64,000 nucleotides of DNA from Paracoccaceae bacterium (GTDB lineage Bacteria > Pseudomonadota > Alphaproteobacteria > Rhodobacterales > Rhodobacteraceae), in contig JASJAR010000010.1 of NCBI GenBank assembly GCA_030066905.1, positions 1-64,000 on the forward strand. Direction: 5' to 3'. Under the pieces are notes generated by a model, which did not search any database, was not told where the DNA came from, and saw only the letters and a program-made list of their open reading frames with translations. Below are positions 1 through 8,498 of the stretch, one piece after another; position 1 is the first letter of the stretch; each line of letters begins with the position of its first letter. Position numbers and translations under genes: made by a program.

Positions 1-1241
1 ACGGCCACGGGCACGTCCAATGCCGTCGCTATGGCCTTGAGCCAATAGTCTGAATTGGCACCGCCACCCACGGCATTCACCTGGTCGATTTTGGTGCCGG
101 TCGCCGTCATGGCGTTCAGGCTATCACGAAAGGCAAAGGCGACCCCTTCCAAAACCGCGCGCGTGCCCGCCGCGCGATCTGTGGCATGGTCCAGCCCCAA
201 AAACGCACCGCGAATGCGCGCATCGTTATGCGGTGTCCGCTCCCCGCCCAGATAGGGCAGAAACAGCGCCCGCCCCGGCGCTTGCAGATCGCCCAGCGCA
301 CCGGTCAACTCGGCCGGCGTCGCCCCCACAAGATGTCCGTACCAGGCCAACGCGTCACTGGCGGCCAGGATCACGCCCATCTGATGCCACCGCCCCGGCA
401 GCGCATGACAAAACGTATGGAGCGCAGTCTCCGGGTCCGGCGCATAGCCATCATTGGCGGCAAACAGCACACCCGAAGTCCCAATCGACACAAAGGCGCT
501 GCCCGCCTCCACGACGCCAACACCCACGGCGGAGGCTGCATTGTCACCCCCACCACCTGCAACCGGAATGCCCGGCGGCAATCCCAGCTCTGCCGCCAGC
601 GGCGCACGCAAATGACCTGAAACCGCGCTGCCTTCCACCAGCGCAGGCATATGGTCCCGGCCCAGACCCGTTGCCTGCAACAACGCATCCGACCAATCCC
701 GCGCCCCGGTATCCAGCCAGGACGTGCCCGCTGCGTCCGACATCTCCGACACATACGCGCCCGTCAGCCAAAGCCGCAGATAATCTTTGGGCAACAGAAT
801 CTTCCGCGTCCGCGCAAAAACCTCCGGTTCGTGTTTTTTTACCCAAGCTAGTTTCGGGGCGGTAAAGCCGGGAAACACGATGTTGCCCGTGATTTGCCGA
901 AACCGCGGATCCGCATCCATCTCGGCCGCTTCGACATGGGCGCGTGTGTCGTTCCACAGGATGCAGGGGCGCAACACCGCGTCCGACCCATCCAGCAGCG
1001 TCGCACCGTGCATCTGGCCCGACAATCCGATGGACCGAACGCCCGACAGATCGGCATGCGCGCCAAGGTCCCTCACAGCCGCGCAGGTGGCCTCGATCCA
1101 TTGCGCCGGGTCCTGTTCGGACCATCCGTCGTGCGGCCGCGACACCGATAGCGCGGCCTGCGTGTCGCCAATGACGACCTGATCCTCATCGATCAGCAGC
1201 GCCTTAACGCCGGAGGTGCCTAGATCGATCCCCAGAAACAT
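1..1241 (-). CDS. xylB: Xylulokinase, FGGY family (3' end outside window)
   Basis: ATP-dependent sugar kinase that phosphorylates D-xylulose or a related ketose. The frame is open from an ATG at 1241 to position 1, so at least 413 residues are present and the C-terminus lies outside the window. The N-terminus reads MFLGIDLGTSGVKALL, the phosphate-1 loop of the FGGY/actin-like fold. An SGQMHGATLL stretch, typical of XylB substrate binding, follows at about residue 77. GGGGDNAA and GTSGVLFA (adenosine/phosphate-2 region) come later, and a PYLGGERTPHND stretch matches the family. The start overlaps the frame-corrected stop of the upstream dehydrogenase as TGATG, which suggests translational coupling. 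Family assignment is firm. The true substrate (xylulose or another ketopentose or polyol product) is inferred from the cluster. Confidence 0.93.
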   Translation of the reverse strand, partial: MFLGIDLGTSGVKALLIDEDQVVIGDTQAALSVSRPHDGWSEQDPAQWIEATCAAVRDLGAHADLSGVRSIGLSGQMHGATLLDGSDAVLRPCILWNDTRAHVEAAEMDADPRFRQITGNIVFPGFTAPKLAWVKKHEPEVFARTRKILLPKDYLRLWLTGAYVSEMSDAAGTSWLDTGARDWSDALLQATGLGRDHMPALVEGSAVSGHLRAPLAAELGLPPGIPVAGGGGDNAASAVGVGVVEAGSAFVSIGTSGVLFAANDGYAPDPETALHTFCHALPGRWHQMGVILAASDALAWYGHLVGATPAELTGALGDLQAPGRALFLPYLGGERTPHNDARIRGAFLGLDHATDRAAGTRAVLEGVAFAFRDSLNAMTATGTKIDQVNAVGGGANSDYWLKAIATALDVPVA

Positions 1242-1314
1242 CAGTGATCCAGCGCAACCCAGGCCGCATTCCGTGCCGAAGATTTCACACAGGCCGACAC
1301 GAATTGCACGCCCT

Positions 1315-2373
1315 TCAGACATCGTGAACCGTTGGATACACCACTTCGTCAGGCACGGGCTGCCCGGCCTGTGCGGCCCGAATGGCCAGGGCCGCTTCGC
1401 TGTAGATATTCGCGAACCCTTCCAAATATCCTTCCGGATGCCCAGGCGGCACACGCGACACGCGCGCGGCGGCCTCACCAACGCCAGCCCCGTTGCGCGT
1501 GATCAGGCGCTTGGGCTCTCCAAATGGCGTATGCCAGAGGTAATTCGGGTCTTCCTGTGCCCATTCCAGTCCGCCGGTTTCGCCATAGACCCGAATGCGC
1601 AATGCGTTTTCATTGCCCGGCGCAACCTGGCTTGACCACAGCATGCCGCGCGCCCCGCCAGCAAAGCGCAGCATCACATGCGCATTGTCGTCCACCCGCC
1701 GACCCGGCACAAACGCCTGCAAATCAGCGGCCAGGCTTTCCACCTCCAACCCGGTGATGAAACACGCCAGGTTGAAGGCATGCGTGCCAATATCCCCTGT
1801 CGATCCGCCCGCGCCCGACCGTTCGGGATCGGTCCGCCACTCGGCCTGTTTGAAATCCTGTTCGACCGTCAGCCAATCTTGCGGATATTCCACCTGCACC
1901 ACCCGAATGGCACCCAATGCGCCATTGGCCACCATCTCGCGCGCGTGCCGCACCATCGGATAGCCGGTGTAATTATGGGTCAGGATAAACAGCGCATCGC
2001 TTTTCTCGGCTGCACGCACCAGTTTCTTCGCATCCGCCAGGGTCGAGGTCAGCGGCTTGTCGCAGATCACGTGAATGCCGCGTTTGAGAAACTCCCGCGC
2101 GGCGGCGTAATGCACGTGATTTGGCGTCACGATACTGACCGCCTCGATCCCGTCTTTGCGCCGCGCCTCGCGGATCGCCATCTGTTTGAAATCGTCATAG
2201 ACGCGCGGCAGCCCCAGTGCTGCGCCACTGGCGCGCGCCTTTTCGGCTGTGGCGCTCAGCGCGCCCGCCACCAGCTCATATTGATCGTCGATGCGCGATG
2301 CGATCCGGTGCACCGCGCCGATAAACGCGTCGTTCCCGCCGCCGACCATGCCCAATCTGATACGGTCGCTCAT
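1315..2373 (-). CDS. Gfo/Idh/MocA family sugar dehydrogenase, C-terminus frameshifted
   Basis: NAD(P)-dependent oxidoreductase acting on a sugar, inositol or polyol. The N-terminus has a Rossmann motif (LGMVGGGNDAFIG), and a CDKPLT stretch supplies the catalytic EKP-type lysine. A GGSTGDIGTHAFNLA region carries the conserved D-x3-H of the C-terminal domain. The frame ends at a TGA at 1315-1317. In the next frame the reading continues as LKGVQFVSACVKSSARNAAWVALDH and stops at 1241-1243. That is the usual C-terminal helix of the family, so about 26 residues have been cut off by a one-base loss near 1316-1322. The start overlaps the stop of the upstream isomerase by 4 bp (ATGA). Either a recent mutation or a base error in the assembly explains the shift. 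Confidence 0.88.
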   Translation of the reverse strand: MSDRIRLGMVGGGNDAFIGAVHRIASRIDDQYELVAGALSATAEKARASGAALGLPRVYDDFKQMAIREARRKDGIEAVSIVTPNHVHYAAAREFLKRGIHVICDKPLTSTLADAKKLVRAAEKSDALFILTHNYTGYPMVRHAREMVANGALGAIRVVQVEYPQDWLTVEQDFKQAEWRTDPERSGAGGSTGDIGTHAFNLACFITGLEVESLAADLQAFVPGRRVDDNAHVMLRFAGGARGMLWSSQVAPGNENALRIRVYGETGGLEWAQEDPNYLWHTPFGEPKRLITRNGAGVGEAAARVSRVPPGHPEGYLEGFANIYSEAALAIRAAQAGQPVPDEVVYPTVHDV

Positions 2374-3428
2374 CCGTCGATCCCCAGCATCTTGCGGTTG
2401 GCCGCCTCATCCGTCCCACCTGAGGCGAAATCGTCGAACGCGACTTCCGTCACACGGATGATATGGTCGCGCACAAAGGCCGCCCCTTCCCGGGCCCCGT
2501 CCTCAGGGTGCTTCATCGCGCATTCCCACTCGACCACGGCCCAGCCGTCAAAATCGTACTGGGTGAGCTTCGAAAACACCGCCCCGAAATCCACCTGCCC
2601 GTCGCCGAGCGACCGGAACCGCCCCGCCCGGTTCACCCAAGGCTGATAGCCGCCGTAAACCCCCTGCCGCCCGGTCGGGTTGAGCTCGGCATCCTTGACG
2701 TGAAACATCTTGATGCGCTCGTGGTAGATGTCGATGTTGTCGAGATAGTCGAGCGCCTGCAGCACGTAATGCGACGGGTCGTAGAGCATGTTGCAGCGTG
2801 CATGCCCATCGAGCCGTTCAAGGAACATCTCGAACGACACCCCGTCATGGAGGTCCTCGCCGGGGTGAATCTCGTAGCAGACGTCCACCCCGTGCTCTTC
2901 GGCGTGATCGAGGATTGGGCGCCACCGCGCGGCAAGCTCGTCGAACGCAGTCTCAACGAGCCCCGCAGGGCGCTGCGGCCAGGGGTAGACATAGGGCCAG
3001 GCCAGCGCGCCCGAAAACGTCACATGGGCCGAGAGCCCCATGTTCCGGCTCGCCGTGATCGCCTTTTTGACCTGGTCGACCGCCCAGGCCTGCCGGGCCT
3101 CGGGGTTGCCGTGGACCGACGGGTCGGCAAACCCGTCGAAGGCGACGTCGTAGGCGGGATGAACGGCGACGAGCTGGCCCTGGAGATGGGTCGACAATTC
3201 CGTGATCTCGACGCCGTTCTCGGCGGCGACCCCTTTGACCTCGTCGCAGTAATCCTTCGACGAGGCGGCCATTTGGAGGTCGAAGAGCCTTGCATCCCAA
3301 CTTGGCACCTGCACGCCCCGATAACCGCACTCGGCGGCCCATTTAGCAATGGCATCGAGGGAGTTGAACGGCGCGTCATCGCCTGCGAACTGGGCCAGAA
3401 ACAGCGCCGGCCCCTTGATCGTCTTCAT
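2370..3428 (-). CDS. Sugar phosphate isomerase/epimerase (TIM barrel, xylose isomerase-like)
   Basis: AP_endonuc_2-type TIM-barrel protein of 352 residues, expected to isomerise or epimerise a keto-sugar or polyol intermediate. Metal-ligand positions are visible in family order: Glu in CYEIHPGED, Asp and His in LYDPSHY, His in KMFHVKDAE, Glu in VVEWEC. An upstream in-frame ATG exists at 3527, but the start at 3428 (MKTIKGPALF) is chosen. It has a GGGAGG ribosome site 6 bases before it and begins the conserved domain, and the longer form would run into the lacI gene. It lies 11 bp after lacI and overlaps the dehydrogenase, so the genes probably form one operon. The exact substrate cannot be told from sequence. 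Confidence 0.9.
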   Translation of the reverse strand: MKTIKGPALFLAQFAGDDAPFNSLDAIAKWAAECGYRGVQVPSWDARLFDLQMAASSKDYCDEVKGVAAENGVEITELSTHLQGQLVAVHPAYDVAFDGFADPSVHGNPEARQAWAVDQVKKAITASRNMGLSAHVTFSGALAWPYVYPWPQRPAGLVETAFDELAARWRPILDHAEEHGVDVCYEIHPGEDLHDGVSFEMFLERLDGHARCNMLYDPSHYVLQALDYLDNIDIYHERIKMFHVKDAELNPTGRQGVYGGYQPWVNRAGRFRSLGDGQVDFGAVFSKLTQYDFDGWAVVEWECAMKHPEDGAREGAAFVRDHIIRVTEVAFDDFASGGTDEAANRKMLGIDG

Positions 3429-3439
3429 GTCTGTCCTCC

Positions 3440-4477
3440 CTAAACCCCGCGCTCCGGCAGGTTTTCCCTGAGTACAATCTCGATGCGGATGAGCTCCTGG
3501 CTCGCGATCACGTCCACGCCGTCGCACTGGGCCCGGAGCACGCGGCTCGCACTACGGATGATATGGCCGACATTCTGGTTGATGATCACATCCACAAGCC
3601 CCGCCTCCAGTCCGTCGCGCGAATGGGCGGTCAGTTCGTGACCGATCACGACGATATCGTCGCGGCCCCGGTCGGCCACCGCCTGCGTGACCCCGCGCAG
3701 CCCCGCGCCGGTGCTGTAGATGCCCACGACATCGTCGCGCTGGTCGAGCACCCGCGAGGCGAGCCGGTGGGTCTCTTCGAAATCGTCGTGGCCCTCCAGC
3801 GACGGCAGGGCCGAAAGCTGTGGAAAGCGCGTGGCCAGCACCTCGTCGAAGCCGAGCCGTCGCTCGACCATGTCGCGGGCCTGGGTGGAGTTCACCATCA
3901 CCATCACCGCGCCGCCGCGCCCGGCAAGAAACCGGCCCATGAGCACCCCGGCCGTGCGCCCCGCAGCGACGTTGTCGATGCCGACGAAATGATCGCGCTC
4001 GGTTTCGGGCTGGTCGGTGACAAGGGCGACAACCGCGATGCCCTCGGACTTCAGCCGCGCGATCATGTCCCGGACCATCGGCGTCTCGTTGGCCATGACC
4101 GCCACACCGTCGACACGCTGGCGCAGGAGCCGTTCGAAGGCCCGGCGCACCGCGGCCGGGTCGTCGGCGGGCACGCGCACCGCATGCATGTCCAACCGGT
4201 CGAGCCGGAGCCCGGTCGCCGCCTCGGCCACCGCCTCCTCGAGGGCCGACAGAAACTGGCTCTTGCCCTCGGGAAGAACGAAGGCGAGCCGGTAGAGCCG
4301 CCCGCGTGCGAGGTTCGCGGCATAGAGGTCGCGCACATATCCGAGCTTATCGACCGCCGCCTGGACCCGGGCGACGGTGGCGGTGCGCACCCCGGGGCGC
4401 CGGTTCAGCACACGGTCGACGGTCGCGAGGCTGACGCCGGCCTCCTTGGCAATGTCGTGAACTGTGGGCTTACCCAT
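3440..4477 (-). CDS. LacI family transcriptional regulator
   Basis: DNA-binding regulator of 345 residues. The N-terminal helix-turn-helix reads TVHDIAKEAGVSLATVDRVLN, directly followed by the hinge helix. A periplasmic-binding-protein-like sensor domain makes up the rest (VDGVAVMANE, FVGIDNVAAGRTAG, VVGIYSTGAG). The start at 4477 (MGKPTVHDIA) is preceded by a GAGGAG site; the open frame extends upstream without coding-like sequence. It heads the minus-strand operon with the isomerase, dehydrogenase and kinase, so it probably responds to a sugar or polyol used by them and controls its own operon from the 4478-4749 gap. The ligand is not evident. Confidence 0.92.
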   Translation of the reverse strand: MGKPTVHDIAKEAGVSLATVDRVLNRRPGVRTATVARVQAAVDKLGYVRDLYAANLARGRLYRLAFVLPEGKSQFLSALEEAVAEAATGLRLDRLDMHAVRVPADDPAAVRRAFERLLRQRVDGVAVMANETPMVRDMIARLKSEGIAVVALVTDQPETERDHFVGIDNVAAGRTAGVLMGRFLAGRGGAVMVMVNSTQARDMVERRLGFDEVLATRFPQLSALPSLEGHDDFEETHRLASRVLDQRDDVVGIYSTGAGLRGVTQAVADRGRDDIVVIGHELTAHSRDGLEAGLVDVIINQNVGHIIRSASRVLRAQCDGVDVIASQELIRIEIVLRENLPERGV

Positions 4478-4749
4478 CGCACTCCTCGCCCCGGCAGTAG
4501 GTCGGGTTTTGTGAGGTACGTCAATCGGATTTGCCGGGGGCCGCCACGCCTCGATGCTTGACGGCCCGGGCCACCGTCGCCCAGAGTTGCGGTGTTCTGC
4601 ATTGCTGCGTTCTGAGTGTCTTGTGGTGCCATCGGGCAATGCGGAGCAGAGGCAGGTGTCTACTCCGAAGCGTCGCCGGGCGCCCCAGCGCGCGGGCGGT
4701 TCGGGTCGCGCAGGCAAGACGGTCGCGCGACACCAGGGAGGCATTCGCA
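4478..4749. promoter_or_regulatory. Divergent promoter region between lacI operon and EF-G-like gene
   Basis: This 272-bp gap separates two divergently transcribed genes and so must hold both promoters. I looked for a LacI-type operator (short palindrome with a central CG) and saw no perfect candidate. The 4500-4540 stretch is the least GC-rich part and is the most likely place for the lacI promoter. Confidence 0.35.
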
Positions 4750-6678
4750 ATGAGAGTAATCACCGTTCTCGGACCGGCGCAGTCCGGGAAATCCACGCTT
4801 CTGGGGGCGATCGAAGCCCTCGACGGCGGGCGACCGCTGCGCTTCGACGTCGCCGATGCGGTGGGCTTGAGCCGGTTCGGGTTTATGGACGAGCCCTGGG
4901 CCGCCTTCGACATCGCCGGCAGTGCCGACGCCCTGCCCTTCGCGGCCCAGGCGCTCGCGGCCAGCGATGCCGCCGTGCTCGCGGTTCCGGCGGAGAGCGA
5001 GGCCGCGGTGCTGGCGGCACCGTGGCTCAGACTGGTCGAGGAAGCAGGGATTCCCTGCTTTCTTTTTGTCAACAAGATGGATGCCACCGCCGAGCGGGTC
5101 CGCGACGTCGTGGCCGCCCTTCAGGCCTATTCGTCCCACTCGATCGTTCTCAGACAGGTGCCGATCCGGTCAGGCGGCGAGGTCACCGGGGCGGTCGACC
5201 TGATCTCCGAGCGCGCCTGGGCCTACCGCGAAGGCCAGCCCTCGGCCCTGGTCGAACTCCCTGCGGACATGGCCTCCCGGGAGGCCGAGGCGCGCACCGA
5301 GCTGCTCGAATCGCTTGCCGATTTCGACGATGCGCTCCTCGAACAGCTCATCGAGGACCAGCGGCCGCTGACGGGCGAGGTTTACGATCTCGCCACCCGC
5401 GTTCTGCGGCACAACGACCTCATCTCGGCCTATCTGGGCGCGGCCTCCCATGCCAACGGCGTGTTCCGGCTGATGAAGGCGCTGCGCCACGAAGCGCCGC
5501 ACGTCGCCGACCTGCCGGGGCGGCTCGGGCTCGGGGAGGCGACGGCACTGGCGTGCCTGGCCGATGTCAGAAAGCACCTCGGCAAGGTCACCGTCCTGCG
5601 CGCCGTCGCCGGCGATCTGCGCGCCGGCGAGCCGCTCGGCGGCGAAACCCTGAGCACCCTGACGGCCCTCGACACCAAGACCCCGGTGAAGTCGCTCGGC
5701 GCCGGCGAGGTCGGGCTTGCGGTGAAAACGGACCATATCCACCCCGGGTCATGGCTGAGCGCCGCCGGGTCCGGGCCCCTGCCCGACTGGACGCAGGCCC
5801 ATCCCGGCCCCTGCCGCCAACTCGTCACGCCCGCCAACGACCGCGACGATGTGCGTCTGTCGGTGGCGCTGGCGCGGCTTTCCGAGATCGATCCCGGTGC
5901 GACAGTCGATCAGGACCCGGGCAGCGGCAAACCGATCCTCGCCAGCCAGAGCGCGCTCCACGCCCGGCGGTTGTCTGAAAAGCTCGCCGCCGAGTTCGGC
6001 GTGCCGGTCGCGCTCCATCCCGTGCCGCCGGCCTTCCGCGAGACCATCAACGGCGCGGTCGAGCACCATCACCGGCACCGCAAGCAATCGGGCGGCGCGG
6101 GCCAGTTCGCCGATGTCCTCATCGAGGTGCGGCCCGCCGCGCGCGGCGCGGGCTTCTCCTTCGCCGAGGTCGTCAAGGGCGGGGCCGTGCCACGCAACTA
6201 CATCCCTGCCGTCGAGGCAGGGGCCCGCGACGCACTCTCCGAGGGGCCGAACGGATGTGAGGTCGTCGATGTCGAGGTGGTCCTGAAAGACGGCAAGCAC
6301 CACGCCGTGGACAGCTCGGATTTCGCGTTTCGGACCGCGGGCAAGGCCGCCCTCCGTGCGGCGTTCGAGGCGGCGGGCACGACAGTGCTGCAACCCATCG
6401 TTCGGATCGACATCCACGTTCCCTCCGTCTTCGCCGGCGGGCTGGTTCCGGTGGTCTCAGGCCTCAAAGGCCAGGTGCTCGGTTTCGAGGGCCATCCGAC
6501 GGCGACGGGCTGGGACGTTTTCTCTGCACGTCTGCCGGCTGCGGGAACCGACGAGCTGCTGCGGGCGCTTGCCGGCGCAACCCGGGGGACGGCCTGGTTC
6601 GTCTCGCGGTTCGACCATTACGAACCGGCACAACTCGCCGACCTCGAAGCGGCCCAACGCGGATTGGCCGAGGCCTGA
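4750..6678 (+). CDS. EF-G-like translational GTPase paralogue
   Basis: Protein of 642 residues related to elongation factor G, shorter than canonical EF-G (about 690-700). The P-loop is GPAQSGKST (residues 8-16) and the guanine-specificity motif is NKMD (108-111). The region between P-loop and G3 is only about 38 residues and lacks the usual switch I sequence. G3 reads DIAGS instead of DTPGH, so the catalytic histidine of translational GTPases is absent. Domain IV is recognisable (RETINGAVE ... KQSGGAGQFADV). The start at 4750 has a GGGAGG site; a longer open frame upstream is not conserved-looking. It resembles the second EF-G-like proteins of many Alphaproteobacteria, whose function is not settled. 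It is unlikely to be the main translocase. Confidence 0.85.
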   Translation: MRVITVLGPAQSGKSTLLGAIEALDGGRPLRFDVADAVGLSRFGFMDEPWAAFDIAGSADALPFAAQALAASDAAVLAVPAESEAAVLAAPWLRLVEEAGIPCFLFVNKMDATAERVRDVVAALQAYSSHSIVLRQVPIRSGGEVTGAVDLISERAWAYREGQPSALVELPADMASREAEARTELLESLADFDDALLEQLIEDQRPLTGEVYDLATRVLRHNDLISAYLGAASHANGVFRLMKALRHEAPHVADLPGRLGLGEATALACLADVRKHLGKVTVLRAVAGDLRAGEPLGGETLSTLTALDTKTPVKSLGAGEVGLAVKTDHIHPGSWLSAAGSGPLPDWTQAHPGPCRQLVTPANDRDDVRLSVALARLSEIDPGATVDQDPGSGKPILASQSALHARRLSEKLAAEFGVPVALHPVPPAFRETINGAVEHHHRHRKQSGGAGQFADVLIEVRPAARGAGFSFAEVVKGGAVPRNYIPAVEAGARDALSEGPNGCEVVDVEVVLKDGKHHAVDSSDFAFRTAGKAALRAAFEAAGTTVLQPIVRIDIHVPSVFAGGLVPVVSGLKGQVLGFEGHPTATGWDVFSARLPAAGTDELLRALAGATRGTAWFVSRFDHYEPAQLADLEAAQRGLAEA

Positions 6679-6852
6679 CGCGCGATGCCTTGAGGCCGTG
6701 TCGACGGCCGCCCTCCCCGGCACCCGGCGAAAGCTCGCCCCGGGGCGGCACGGCGGGGCGAGCCGCCCCGTCGCCGGCCTCCGTGTCGGCGCGGTAAACG
6801 CGGCATCCCGGCGCCGCAGGACCAGGCCCCCGTCACGCCCGACGGCCGGGCC

Positions 6853-7839
6853 TTACCCGGCATGGATCCTGGCCCGACCGCGCCCAGTCCGTTTTACCGT
6901 GTAGAGTGCATCATCGGCATCGGCGAGCATCGCTTCGAGCGTGGGCTCGGCATATCCCGTCGAAACCGCCGCGCCGATCGATGCCGAAATCCGGCATTCC
7001 GTCGTGCCGACGCAGACGGGGGCTTCGACGGCGGCGATCAGCCGTTCGGCGAGGGCGGAGAGACCGGCCGCATCGGTGGTACGGTCGAGCAAGGCCACGA
7101 ATTCGTCGCCGCCGATCCGGGCCAGATCGTCGCCGGGGCGCAGCCCCTGGCGCAACCGGTGCGCGGCCGCCTGCAACACCGCGTCGCCGGTCCCATGCCC
7201 ATGGGTGTCGTTCACCGCCTTGAAGTAGTCGAGGTCCACCTGGAGCAACGAAAAGGTCCGACCGCTGCGCACCCGGGCGGCCAGCCAGGCTTCGAGCGCC
7301 CGGCGGTTGCCGAGGCCGGTGAGCCCATCGGTGAGCGAGGCTTCGTTCGCCGCGTCGCGTGAGCTTTCCAGCCGCCCGATCAGCCGGTGGGCCTCGGCCA
7401 TCGCCGCGGCGTTGGCCTCCGCCAGATAGAGCATCTCGATCGTCTGGTCGCTCGGCGCGAAATCCGCGCCCGTCAGCCCGTATTCCGCAACCGCCGCGAC
7501 CACCGAAATCCCGAATGAAAGATCGACGAGAAGGCCCGTTTCCGGAGCAAGCGGCGTCATCACGCCCTTCATGCTCGTCCCGGGCCTGCCTCTGAACCGC
7601 AACCGCAGCCTCGCCCCGACGAGGTTCTCGAAATCCCCCGTCCCGACCTTCGTCAGCGGCCGCTCGATTTCCAGAAGATCAAGGAACCTCATCCCCACGG
7701 GTTCGGCCACGGGACAGATCTTGCGAAACGTCGGCGCGGCATGGCGGACAATGCCATCGGGTTCGACCACCACATGCATCGGCAGCAGGGCATCGAGCGC
7801 CTCGACGGGCACCGGAATCTGGCTCGGATCGGGCATCAT
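6853..7839 (-). CDS. Diguanylate cyclase with HNOBA sensor domain
   Basis: Synthesises cyclic di-GMP. Residues about 10-155 match the H-NOX-associated (HNOBA) domain. A short coiled linker leads to a GGDEF domain with the active-site motif GGDEF at 243-247 and an inhibitory I-site RPGD at 234-237, five residues upstream, so product inhibition is expected. The start at 7839 overlaps the stop of the upstream H-NOX gene (GTATGATG; a second ATG at 7836 is also possible). Overlap with the H-NOX-like gene indicates a two-protein sensor-effector pair in which the H-NOX protein controls cyclase activity, as described for other H-NOX/diguanylate cyclase pairs. The protein has no membrane segment and should be cytoplasmic. 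Confidence 0.93.
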   Translation of the reverse strand: MMPDPSQIPVPVEALDALLPMHVVVEPDGIVRHAAPTFRKICPVAEPVGMRFLDLLEIERPLTKVGTGDFENLVGARLRLRFRGRPGTSMKGVMTPLAPETGLLVDLSFGISVVAAVAEYGLTGADFAPSDQTIEMLYLAEANAAAMAEAHRLIGRLESSRDAANEASLTDGLTGLGNRRALEAWLAARVRSGRTFSLLQVDLDYFKAVNDTHGHGTGDAVLQAAAHRLRQGLRPGDDLARIGGDEFVALLDRTTDAAGLSALAERLIAAVEAPVCVGTTECRISASIGAAVSTGYAEPTLEAMLADADDALYTVKRTGRGRARIHAG

Positions 7840-8426
7840 ACGGCCTGCTTGCGTGACAGGTCGAACTGCCGGCCCTCGGAATAGTCCCCCTCGAGCAGGC
7901 GCACCGAGACCTGCTCGGCCCCGCCCCGTTCGCCTTCCCATTCGATGAACGCCAGCGCTCCGTAATCGTCGGCCATCGCCCGCAACAGACCGGTGAGAAT
8001 CTGGCCGAACCCGCGGAACTCGGAATAGCAGGCAACGGCAAAGGCGTCGGGCGCAACTTCCCGCGTCTGAATGTCGGGCAACCACAGGTCGGGCACCGCC
8101 AGCCGGGCGCGGCCGGGCAACTCGTCGAGCGAGTTCATGAAATCCGAAAAATCGAGACCGCCGAAGCGCAGAAGGCGCCGGACCGGTTCGGTCGTCGGGT
8201 GCGACACGAGATAGGTGCCGAGGTCTTCCAAAAGCACCGCGCGCGGCTTGCCGAGAACCTCGACCGCGGCGTCGAGCACATCATGGGTCACCTGCGCGTC
8301 ATAGGTCAGAAGCGCCTCGAAGCCCTCGGGCGCGATGTTGGCCCGGTCAGCGATCCGCGACCAGGTCTGGCGCCCGTAGGTTTCGGCCAGAAACCCCTGA
8401 AGTCCCTTGTTGATCAACCCATGCAT
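7836..8426 (-). CDS. H-NOX (heme NO-binding) domain protein with degenerate heme site
   Basis: Stand-alone H-NOX-fold protein of 196 residues. The start MHGLINKGLQGFLAETYG aligns with the N-terminal helix of soluble guanylate cyclase beta. The region holding the proximal heme histidine in that family (LDALH) reads LDELP here, so position 104 is Pro instead of His. The YxSxR heme-propionate motif is also altered: the segment is CYSEFRGF, leaving Ser but not the first Tyr and the Arg in register. The fold is probably kept while normal heme ligation is doubtful. It is encoded directly before and overlapping an HNOBA-GGDEF cyclase, so it likely regulates c-di-GMP production. The trigger could be another ligand, a redox change, or heme bound differently. 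Confidence 0.85.
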   Translation of the reverse strand: MHGLINKGLQGFLAETYGRQTWSRIADRANIAPEGFEALLTYDAQVTHDVLDAAVEVLGKPRAVLLEDLGTYLVSHPTTEPVRRLLRFGGLDFSDFMNSLDELPGRARLAVPDLWLPDIQTREVAPDAFAVACYSEFRGFGQILTGLLRAMADDYGALAFIEWEGERGGAEQVSVRLLEGDYSEGRQFDLSRKQAV

Positions 8427-8498
8427 GCTGCACTCCGGAAACGCCGGAGAGCCTAGGCGGCAGATGTTAAGGAAGCCCGAAAACCGATACCCCGGGCG

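Noticed and set aside
544-1125. Out-of-frame minus-strand frames within the first 1.2 kb
   Set aside because: The true xylB frame is open through the window edge and encodes FGGY motifs; the others are shifted shadows.
1-2373. Possible drop in GC in the xylB and dehydrogenase genes
   Set aside because: Some lines look near 55-60% but others near 68%; by eye the change is not steady enough to claim a transfer boundary.
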